This document shows, one piece after another, positions 1 through 8,646 of a stretch of 11,126 bases of DNA (positions are counted from its first letter, which is position 1; the number at the start of each line of letters is the position of its first letter). The stretch is taken from positions 1 through 11,126 of the forward strand of contig CACZOW010000018.1 in the NCBI GenBank assembly GCA_902782885.1, written 5' to 3'. The translations under genes were made by a program, and so were the position numbers. The notes beneath the pieces are model-generated. The model was not told the origin of the DNA. It did no database searches and was given only the letters and a program-made list of their open reading frames with translations. Origin of the DNA: an uncultured Ruminococcus sp. (GTDB lineage: Bacteria > Bacillota > Clostridia > UBA1212 > UBA1255).

Positions 1-414
1 TATGTAATAGTCGTACTTTTCCGCGTCCGGAGAAGGGCGCACGTAAAACAGTATCGGTCTGGTCCATTTATGCACCTTTCCGTCAACAGTGCCGTGCTCC
101 GCTTTCAGCGCAATTTCCCGGTAATACGGCAACAGCGCTTCGGCCGCTTCCCAAAACTCAGCGCCGTACCCGGAGTCCGGTACCGCGGTGGGCGTCGACG
201 CGGGGTCAACACCATCCGTGAAGACCGCGCCGGTCTCTTCCGGAGTGCACGTCGGAGCCCCGGAGCGCGCCGAAGTAGAGACCGGGGCCGGTGTTTCCGA
301 CCTCCCGCATCCGGTAAAAAGACAGGCAAACAATAAAACCGCCGCCAGGGTCGCCGTGATCAGCGGCCCCCGCCGCGGTCTTACCGATAATTCAGCGCAA
401 AAGACGTCAGCCAT
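1..414 (-). CDS. Putative lipoprotein, C-terminus cut by the window edge (possibly DUF2927-like)
   Basis: This reading frame starts at an ATG inside the last codons of the upstream amidase gene (8-base overlap) and stays open to the left edge, giving 138 visible residues. The N-terminus has a positively charged segment (RPRR near residue 12), a hydrophobic stretch (about 19–34) and a lipobox-like FTGC with Cys36, as expected for an exported lipoprotein. A Thr/Pro/Ser-rich, poorly conserved linker follows to about residue 80. A folded part then begins (YYREIALKAEHG, then VHKWTRPILFYV). The W-x-x-P-I-x-x-Y-V pattern recalls the start of DUF2927-type domains, but this is from memory and not proven. 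No clear Shine-Dalgarno site precedes the ATG, so translation probably depends on coupling to the amidase gene. It likely works outside the membrane, perhaps with the adjacent amidase. Function unknown. Confidence 0.7.
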   Translation of the reverse strand, partial: MADVFCAELSVRPRRGPLITATLAAVLLFACLFTGCGRSETPAPVSTSARSGAPTCTPEETGAVFTDGVDPASTPTAVPDSGYGAEFWEAAEALLPYYREIALKAEHGTVDGKVHKWTRPILFYVRPSPDAEKYDYYI

Positions 415-1318
415 TCATATAATCGTCCGTAACGAATTTCACTATACCGGACACCAGTTTGTCCTGATACTCAGGCGTGTTGAGGCGCACGTCTTCGTCC
501 GGATTGCTGATGAAGCCGCACTCGATGATAAACGTAGTGTGGTCGCGCCAGTTGATGCCGGTGTAGTTATCGCTTTTGTTGACGCTGCGCTTTTTAGCGC
601 CGGTAGCGGCAATGATCCGATCCAGCAGTTTCTGCCCCAGCGCCAGATCGGTCTTGGAACGCTGGGCGTATTCCGCGGTATTGTCACCGACGCCGCGCAC
701 ATACAGTTCAACACCGTTTACGGAAGTATTGTCCGAACCGTTGCAGTGAATGTTGAACGTCAGCACGCAGCCGGCTTCATTTGCCATGAGCGCACGCTCG
801 CGGTTGGAGATGCGTGAGGAGTTGTCGACGCGGCTCATCACCACCGTGGCGCCCAGCGCCTCCAGCGCGTCCCTGAGCTTGAGGCCGATCTCCAGATTGA
901 TCACATACTCCGTTTTTTTGGTGGAAATGCCCGTGGTACCGGATGTAGCTTTAGCCTTCATCGTGGTGTTGTTGACGCTGGAATTGGCCTCGGGGCCCCA
1001 CGGCGCGCAGGGTTCCTTTTCAGTGAGACCGGTATCCTGATGTCCGGGATCAACGCAGATCACTACTCCGGCGAGCGGTCCTTTTCCGGGCGCGTCCGTG
1101 GGCTGCGGCGTTCGGGGTATCGGCGTCACTTCACTTTCGGAAGTACCCGGGAGCGTGTTGACAACACCGTCCGGCGTGGCACCCTGATCCGGTGTGAAAA
1201 CGGCAACATTTCCGGACGTGTTCAGCGGGACCGCCGTAGGAGCGCCGACGTTAGACGTGATACAGCCGGAAAGCAGCAGTACCGGAACCAGCAATACCAG
1301 CAGAAAGACCCGTTTCAT
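407..1318 (-). CDS. N-acetylmuramoyl-L-alanine amidase lipoprotein (Amidase_3)
   Basis: This is a 303-residue lipoprotein. It has a charged start (MKR), a hydrophobic core and the lipobox LLSGC with Cys19. A Thr/Pro-rich linker runs from about 25 to 80. The Amidase_3 domain covers about 84–300. The family's zinc ligands are visible as His93 (VDPGHQ), Glu137 (TEYVINLEI) and His191 (NIHCNG), and the catalytic Glu is Glu266 (IIECGFISNPDED). Enzymes of this family cut the bond between muramic acid and L-alanine in peptidoglycan. The stretch between His93 and Glu137 is long (44 residues), a form I associate with a clostridial subgroup. The ATG lies 6 bases after the rhamnosidase stop, with GAGGT 8 bases upstream. 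Its end overlaps the next lipoprotein gene. A housekeeping, division or sporulation role cannot be told apart from sequence alone. Confidence 0.92.
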   Translation of the reverse strand: MKRVFLLVLLVPVLLLSGCITSNVGAPTAVPLNTSGNVAVFTPDQGATPDGVVNTLPGTSESEVTPIPRTPQPTDAPGKGPLAGVVICVDPGHQDTGLTEKEPCAPWGPEANSSVNNTTMKAKATSGTTGISTKKTEYVINLEIGLKLRDALEALGATVVMSRVDNSSRISNRERALMANEAGCVLTFNIHCNGSDNTSVNGVELYVRGVGDNTAEYAQRSKTDLALGQKLLDRIIAATGAKKRSVNKSDNYTGINWRDHTTFIIECGFISNPDEDVRLNTPEYQDKLVSGIVKFVTDDYMNG

Positions 1319-1324
1319 CTCGAG

Positions 1325-3868
1325 TTACCTCATTACCTCAAATGTGTACCTGCCCGGAGCCAGATCGATGACCGTGCGTCCGCAGCACTGCGCGAAATCG
1401 GTGATCGGGCTCACGGTGCCGTTGATCGTGACCGTGCGCGCCGATTCGTCAAATACCGGCAGATACAGCGTGGCATACGCGCCTTCCGGCACAGATACGT
1501 TATAAGTGAACGAATCGTCTTCCATCGACCAGGATGCCGCGATCATTCCGGCGGCGGACTTATAGCTGCCGCGCACCCAGGTAATGTGCGTCTGGCCCTT
1601 GGGCATCTCTTCAGGGGTACGGGTATCCGGAGTGGGACGCAGGATTATATGCCGGAAGCCCGGATCCGCGTCGTCGCAGTCGATGCCCAGCATGTATTTG
1701 TACATCCATTCCTCTACGGAACCGTACGCGTAGTGGTTGAAGGAGTTCATGCCCACGTTGCCGAAACCCTTGTCCAGGGTGTACGAATTCCAGCGTTCCC
1801 AGATCGTCGTCGCGCCCTGGTATACGCTGTACAGCCAGGACGGGTTGTCGGTCTGAAGCAGCAGCGAATATGCCAGATTGTCCAGACCAAGCATGCTGAG
1901 AGAGGTGTTGAGCAGACCGGTGCCGACGAAACCGGTGCTGAGGCGGTAGCCGTTGTCCTTTATCTTGCGGGCCAGGTCCTGCTTGGCCGTTTCCACGTAG
2001 GCTTCGGGCAGCATGCCGAAGCGCAGCGCCAGGATGTACGCGGTCTGGGAGGTCTGGGTGAGCTTGCCGCGCTTCATGTAAGTGCGCTGGAAGTGGCGGC
2101 GGATCTTTTCGTACAGTTTGCGGTACGATGCGGCTTTGCGGGTCTTCCCCAGCACGGCCGAAAGTTTTTCCATGAGCAGCGCGTCGTAAGCGTAGTAACA
2201 GATGCTTATCAGCCGGCCGTCCGTGGGCTCGTACGCCAGCCAGTCGCCGTATCCGGGGTTCGGGCCGTTCAGTTTGGAGGCGGACAAATATTTCATGTAT
2301 TTTTCCAGGGACGGGTACGTGTCGCGGACGATCTTGACGTCGCCGTACATACGGTACATGGTGTAGGCAACGATGATCGGCGCGTCGCCCCAGGCGGCGT
2401 TGCCCTCGCCTACGATGCGCATACGGGGAATGACGTCGGAATACGCGCCGGCTTCAGACTGGCTGTCCGCGGCGTCCCGCAGCCATTTGCGGAAGAAGCC
2501 CAGCACTTCGGCGTTAAAGGCCGCAGTGCCGCAGAAGATCTGCGTGTCGCCGGTCCAGCCCAGGCGCTCGTCGCGCTGCGGGCAGTCAGTAGGAATGCTC
2601 AGATAATTGCCGCGCTGGCCCCAGAGAATATTCGAGATCAGCTTGTTGATGTCTTTGGAAGAGGTCTCGAGGAAACCGGTCTCGGGCGTTTCCGAACCAA
2701 CCACGTCCGCTTTGAGAGACAGGATCTCCACGTCGCCGTCGGCAGTGAGTTCGATATATCTGAATCCGTAGAACGTGAATGTGGGATGATAGCTCTCAGG
2801 GGCGCCGCCCGCCAGGATGTACGTGCCGCGGGCTTTAGCGGACCGGTAGTTGGCCGTATAGATGGAACCTTCGGGGCCGTCGTTGCCGCGGCTCTTAAGG
2901 CCGGAGTCGTTGAGCATTTCGGCATAGCGCGCGGTGAGCCGTGTGCCCTTCCTGCCGGAAACGGTGAAATTGATCCAGCCCACCATATTCTGTCCCATAT
3001 CGTAAACGAACGTCTCGCCTTTTTTGAGTGTCACGGCGCGGGGCTTTTTAACGGTCTCATCGACGATGATCCTGCCGAAATCGTTGCCTTCGAGCTGTTC
3101 CACAGCGCTGTATTTCGTGAGCAGCACCGGTTTCATCGTGATCCTGCGGACACGTATCGCGGGACCGACGTTTTTGGAAATTACGCCCGTAAAGTCATCG
3201 AAGCGCACCGCTTTTTTCCAGCCCGTGAGCCGGCGTCCGGGCAGAGACAGCGATTCCAGCGTGCCTCTGGTGGCGTCGTATACTTCGCCGTCCCAGATCT
3301 CCGCGGCCAGTATCGGACCGGCAATACTTGAATCCCAGTCGGTGCCGGTGGTGATCGTTTCGGCGGTGCCGTCCGCGTATGTAAGTTCCAGTACGGCGTT
3401 GAAGGCAACTTTATGCTTTCCGTACGTATTGCAGGCAATGCGCCCCTGGTACCAGCCTCCGGAAACGGCGGCGGCAATGCAGTTTATGCCGTTTTCAGAC
3501 AGGTACGGCGTCAGATTGTAGCTGTAATAAAGCACGCGCTTCGAGAAATCGGTCCAGCCGGGTTTAAGTTCGTCGTACTTGACGGAGCTGCCGCTTTTAC
3601 GTCCGACGCGGGCGCCGTTGACGTAGAGTTCGAAATTACCGAGAGCCGTAGCGTGGACAGTGCATTTGACCGGCTTTTTTGCGGAGGAACCGAACTTTTT
3701 GCGAAATACCGGAAGTCCGTCTCCCGTATCGATCTCGCTGTAGCGGTCCCAGCCTTCGCGGTTTTCCCACGGGTTAACGATCTTTCCTTCCGCGTCAACA
3801 GTAATAAAACTGTCGTCCAGCGCGATCCAGGTGCTGTCTCTAAACTTTTTGTCAGATTGCGCCTTCAA
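1325..3868 (-). CDS. Alpha-L-rhamnosidase, glycoside hydrolase family 78
   Basis: The 847-residue protein hydrolyses terminal alpha-L-rhamnose from glycosides or polysaccharides. The N-terminal beta domain (about 50–150; FELYVNGARVGR, VSGGWYQGR) matches the rhamnosidase N domain. A second beta domain (about 285–390; FVYDMGQNMVGW, FTFYGFRYIEL) follows. The (alpha/alpha)6 catalytic barrel carries TDCPQRDERLGWTGD, with Asp428, Glu434 (expected general acid) and Asp441. Further on come TTIWERW (688–693) and NSFNHYAYGSVEEW, with Glu720 the expected general base. A C-terminal beta domain ends the protein. There is no signal peptide or membrane segment, so it should be cytoplasmic and act on imported small glycosides. 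The start is TTG: AGGAG lies 9 bases upstream and no ATG is available nearby. The start codon overlaps the trmFO stop as TTGA. It sits in the topA–trmFO transcript with no sugar transporter or regulator visible. Confidence 0.93.
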   Translation of the reverse strand: MKAQSDKKFRDSTWIALDDSFITVDAEGKIVNPWENREGWDRYSEIDTGDGLPVFRKKFGSSAKKPVKCTVHATALGNFELYVNGARVGRKSGSSVKYDELKPGWTDFSKRVLYYSYNLTPYLSENGINCIAAAVSGGWYQGRIACNTYGKHKVAFNAVLELTYADGTAETITTGTDWDSSIAGPILAAEIWDGEVYDATRGTLESLSLPGRRLTGWKKAVRFDDFTGVISKNVGPAIRVRRITMKPVLLTKYSAVEQLEGNDFGRIIVDETVKKPRAVTLKKGETFVYDMGQNMVGWINFTVSGRKGTRLTARYAEMLNDSGLKSRGNDGPEGSIYTANYRSAKARGTYILAGGAPESYHPTFTFYGFRYIELTADGDVEILSLKADVVGSETPETGFLETSSKDINKLISNILWGQRGNYLSIPTDCPQRDERLGWTGDTQIFCGTAAFNAEVLGFFRKWLRDAADSQSEAGAYSDVIPRMRIVGEGNAAWGDAPIIVAYTMYRMYGDVKIVRDTYPSLEKYMKYLSASKLNGPNPGYGDWLAYEPTDGRLISICYYAYDALLMEKLSAVLGKTRKAASYRKLYEKIRRHFQRTYMKRGKLTQTSQTAYILALRFGMLPEAYVETAKQDLARKIKDNGYRLSTGFVGTGLLNTSLSMLGLDNLAYSLLLQTDNPSWLYSVYQGATTIWERWNSYTLDKGFGNVGMNSFNHYAYGSVEEWMYKYMLGIDCDDADPGFRHIILRPTPDTRTPEEMPKGQTHITWVRGSYKSAAGMIAASWSMEDDSFTYNVSVPEGAYATLYLPVFDESARTVTINGTVSPITDFAQCCGRTVIDLAPGRYTFEVMR

Positions 3869-5226
3869 AATAAATCACTCCTGTCTGTTATTATTGTGTT
3901 AAGTATATCCAAAGCGTTCTTTGAAATCAATTCTTTTTTGTGCTTTTTGTCCACGCGATGCCGCCCTTCCGAAGGAAGTGAATAACGCATTATGCCGAAA
4001 TTCGCGCCCATAGGCTGGAAATCCGGCCCCTGATACCCCGACGCGTACGAGGCGAGCGCACCGATCTGCGTGCTCTGCGGAAGCCTGAACGGAGGCAGTC
4101 CCTTTACGCCGCACGCTGCGTTTAAGCCCGCGATCAGCCCGGAGGACGCGGATTCGATATAACCTTCCACGCCTGTGATCTGGCCCGCGAAATAAACGGG
4201 TATACGCGCGCCGAAAACGCCGGGATCGAGCACTCGGAACGTGTCGTCCAGCAATCCCGGAGATTTGATATATGTGTTCTTATGCATCACGCCATAGCGC
4301 GCGTACTCCGCGTTCCTGAGCGCAGGAATCAGACCGAAAACGCGTTTCTGCTCGCCGAATTTCAAACGCGTCTGAAAGCCCACTATATTGTAGAGCGTAT
4401 CCGCGGAATCGTCACGCCGGAGCTGCACCACCGCGTAATACTTTTCCCCGGTCTCCGGATTGCGGATGCCCACGGGCTTCATCGGCCCGTACCTGAGCGT
4501 ATCGAAGCCTCTCGCGGCCATCACTTCCACCGGCATGCAGCCTTCATATACGCACGCGGCGTCAAAATCCTTCACTTCCGCGCACTGCGCTCCGGTGAGC
4601 TCGCGGTAGAACTCGCGGTACTCCGGCTCCGAGATCGGACAATTAATATAATCCGACTCCCCTTTGTCATAACGCGACGCATAAAACGCGTGATCGAAAT
4701 CTATGCTCTCTTTGAACACCAGCGGCGCCGCGGCATCAAAAAAGCTGAGAGATTCCTCTCCCAGCGCATGTTTTATTGCTTCGGCGAGCGGTTCGTCGGT
4801 GAGCGGTCCGGTGGCAATTATCACTGCCTCGCAGTCCGGATACGCCGCGATCTCGGCAACGGACAATACGGTCTTTTCTATGATCTCAACATTCGGCATT
4901 GACGCGAGCGTTTCCGTCACGGCAGCGGAGAAGCGGTCCCGGTCAACGGCCAGCGCGCCGCCCGCGGGCACTTTGTTGACGTCCGCCGCCCGCAATACCA
5001 GCGAGCCCAGCCGGCGCATCTCTTCTTTCAAAAGGCCCGAAGCGGAATTCACATCCGCGGCTTTAAAGGAATTGCTGCAGACCAGTTCGCACAACAGATC
5101 GCTGTGGTGTGCCGGAGATCTTCGCTCCGGCTTCATATCCGCCAGTTTGACACTGACGCCGCGGACCGAGAGCTGGAACGCCGCTTCACATCCTGCGAGA
5201 CCGCCGCCTACTACATATACAGCCAT
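3865..5226 (-). CDS. trmFO: Methylenetetrahydrofolate–tRNA-(uracil-5-)-methyltransferase TrmFO
   Basis: The 453-residue FAD enzyme makes 5-methyluridine at position 54 of the tRNA T-loop, using methylene-tetrahydrofolate as carbon donor, in the cytoplasm. The N-terminal dinucleotide-binding motif is GGGLAGCEAA (7–16). The two cysteines important in the family are visible as Cys50 (ELVCSNSFK) and Cys230 (EGCMPVEVMA). Other family blocks are YGPMKPVG, VQLRRD, GFQTRLKFGEQKRVF, YFAGQITGVEGY and SSGLIAGLNA. The length is slightly above the usual 435–450. The ATG is 2 bases after the topA stop, with AGAGG 7 bases upstream, so it is co-transcribed with topA as in many Bacillota. The last codons hold the Shine-Dalgarno site of the rhamnosidase gene. 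In many relatives xerC and hslVU come next; here they do not. Confidence 0.97.
   Translation of the reverse strand: MAVYVVGGGLAGCEAAFQLSVRGVSVKLADMKPERRSPAHHSDLLCELVCSNSFKAADVNSASGLLKEEMRRLGSLVLRAADVNKVPAGGALAVDRDRFSAAVTETLASMPNVEIIEKTVLSVAEIAAYPDCEAVIIATGPLTDEPLAEAIKHALGEESLSFFDAAAPLVFKESIDFDHAFYASRYDKGESDYINCPISEPEYREFYRELTGAQCAEVKDFDAACVYEGCMPVEVMAARGFDTLRYGPMKPVGIRNPETGEKYYAVVQLRRDDSADTLYNIVGFQTRLKFGEQKRVFGLIPALRNAEYARYGVMHKNTYIKSPGLLDDTFRVLDPGVFGARIPVYFAGQITGVEGYIESASSGLIAGLNAACGVKGLPPFRLPQSTQIGALASYASGYQGPDFQPMGANFGIMRYSLPSEGRHRVDKKHKKELISKNALDILNTIITDRSDLF
3878..3882 (-). promoter_or_regulatory. Ribosome binding site for the TTG start of the rhamnosidase gene
   Basis: AGGAG on the minus strand lies inside the last trmFO codons, 9 bases before TTG at 3866–3868. 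It decides the start: no ATG or GTG is close by, and the N-terminal domain needs nearly all of this reading frame. Confidence 0.75.
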
Positions 5227-5228
5227 TC

Positions 5229-7400
<2,172 letters not shown>

Positions 7401-7435
7401 CAACTTACATCTCCCTGCCTGTTACCGGCAATGAT

Positions 7436-7464
7436 ATAATACACTCATCGGCCAGCCGTGTAAA
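7436..7464 (-). promoter_or_regulatory. Sigma-A-type promoter of the topA operon
   Basis: On the minus strand the -35 box TTTACA (7459–7464) and -10 box TATTAT (7436–7441) are 17 bases apart. Each matches 5 of 6 consensus bases. Transcription would start near 7429 and give a leader of about 29 bases holding the AGGGAG ribosome site. An imperfect inverted repeat (CCGATGA…TCATTGCC) overlaps the -10 box, but it is too weak to call an operator. topA promoters are often supercoiling-sensitive; nothing here proves that. Confidence 0.75.
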
Positions 7465-7500
7465 GTGAAAAAAAACGCACAATGAATCCTGCATATCAGG

Positions 7501-7514
7501 CTATTTCCCGGGAT
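7501..7514. promoter_or_regulatory. Partial copy of the TATTTCCCGGGAAATA palindrome upstream of topA
   Basis: The plus strand reads CTATTTCCCGGGAT, sharing the 12-base TATTTCCCGGGA with the perfect palindrome at 10265–10282. One half is intact and the other is degraded after GGGA. It lies in the gap between the dprA stop and the topA promoter, about 37 bases upstream of the -35 box. A regulator-binding role is inference from the repeat alone. Confidence 0.3.
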
Positions 7515-7518
7515 GCGG

Positions 7519-8646
7519 CTATTTTGCGATGCTGTAATCGCCGTAATCGTTCCTCCGCACGATGCCGCGGATCTCCAGCATCGTCAGCGAACCGGCCACT
7601 GTGCCGGCATCCAGTTCGGTCTTTTCGGCGATCGCTTCAGCGTTGTCAGAGCCCTTCATTACGGCGTCGGCCACACGTCCAAGAGGATACGGCAGCCCGA
7701 TCAGCCAGCCGTTGCTGACCGCGCCGTGTGCTTTGCCGCCTTCCGGATCGATCCCCAGTTCATCATATATCACGCCGATATCCGTAACGCAGATCGCGCC
7801 CTGACGGATCAGTTCGTTGCAGCCGTATGCCATCGGGTTCCGCACGTCGCCGGGGAGCGCAAATACGGTCCGGTCCGCTTCGATCGCCTTATCCGCCGTG
7901 ATGAGCGCCCCGGAACGGTGCGCCGCCTCGACGACCAGCGTCGCCTGACAGAGCCCCGCTATAATGCGGTTGCGCGCCGGGAACAGCTGACGCGCGGGGA
8001 TGCAGCCCGGCGGGGACTCGGACAACACGCACCCTCCCTTTCCTATTATGTCGTTATACAGTTTCTTATGTTCCCGGGGATAAACTACATCCGCGCCGGA
8101 TGCCAGGACCGCGACAGTCCGACCTCCCGCGCCCAGCGCGCCCCTGTGCGCCGCGCCGTCGCAGCCCAGCGCCAATCCGGACACAACGATCACGCCCCGC
8201 TTTGCGAGTTCGTACGCGTATTGACGCGAATTGACTTCGCCCGAACCGGAACAGTGACGCGAGCCCACGATCGCGACGGCGATATCGTCTTCGCGCGGCA
8301 GCGCCGCTTTGTCCCCGTAATAATACAGCACCAGCGGACATGCCGCGGGCAGATGTTTGAGCAGTTCGGGATAATCCGGATCAGAGTATGTCAGGATATT
8401 CATTCCGGACTCCTGCGCCTTGCGGTAAAACCCCAGAGCCGTTTCCGCCAGTTCCCGGTCCGCAAATTTACCCGCGGCTTTCGGGAACTCCGATAAAGAC
8501 CCCGGCTTTTCTCCCCGCGAAAAAGCGTCGTAAATGCCCGCGTTGGTGCCGAATTCCGACAAAAGCGCGCGATAGATCCGGTAATTCGGGCTGCCCAGCA
8601 GGCTGAGCCATATCATAACGATCTTTTCGTTGACGTCACGCAGCAT
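7519..8646 (-). CDS. dprA: DNA-processing protein DprA (Smf)
   Basis: The 375-residue cytoplasmic protein binds single-stranded DNA and loads RecA onto incoming strands during natural transformation. It is widespread even where competence is unproven. The N-terminal helical SAM-like part (about 5–45) is followed by the Rossmann-like DNA-binding domain at about 85–290. That domain carries AIVGSRHCSGSG (125–136), SGLALGCDGAAHRGAL (156–171), GRTVAVLASGADVVYP, RNRIIAGL (225–232), VVEA…SGALITA and FALPGD. A C-terminal winged-helix domain (about 312–375) completes the usual architecture. The motif is GLALGCD instead of the more common GLARGID. I chose the ATG at 8644–8646: it overlaps comM by 11 bases and has AGGGGG 10 bases upstream. 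An upstream ATG (8680–8682) would add 12 non-conserved residues inside comM. Confidence 0.95.
   Translation of the reverse strand: MLRDVNEKIVMIWLSLLGSPNYRIYRALLSEFGTNAGIYDAFSRGEKPGSLSEFPKAAGKFADRELAETALGFYRKAQESGMNILTYSDPDYPELLKHLPAACPLVLYYYGDKAALPREDDIAVAIVGSRHCSGSGEVNSRQYAYELAKRGVIVVSGLALGCDGAAHRGALGAGGRTVAVLASGADVVYPREHKKLYNDIIGKGGCVLSESPPGCIPARQLFPARNRIIAGLCQATLVVEAAHRSGALITADKAIEADRTVFALPGDVRNPMAYGCNELIRQGAICVTDIGVIYDELGIDPEGGKAHGAVSNGWLIGLPYPLGRVADAVMKGSDNAEAIAEKTELDAGTVAGSLTMLEIRGIVRRNDYGDYSIAK

Noticed and set aside
500..1054. Long stretch between His93 and Glu137 of the amidase as a possible novel insertion
   Set aside because: I recall similar longer loops in clostridial Amidase_3 proteins, so it is probably a subfamily trait rather than a new domain.
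1040..3331. Plus-strand open frame of 763 codons opposite the rhamnosidase gene
   Set aside because: The opposite frame encodes a complete GH78 enzyme with catalytic motifs. The plus frame is Arg/Val/Gly-rich with no motif, typical of antisense shadows in GC-rich genes.
7405..7410. ATG-TAA start-stop in the topA leader
   Set aside because: It directly abuts the AGGGAG site with no spacing, so ribosomes are unlikely to start there. It looks incidental.
7466..7500. T8 run with the hairpin CCTGatatgCAGG after dprA, as a possible terminator
   Set aside because: The stem is only 4 base pairs and ends about 12 bases before the T-run, so it is not a convincing rho-independent terminator. Some read-through from dprA into topA is possible.
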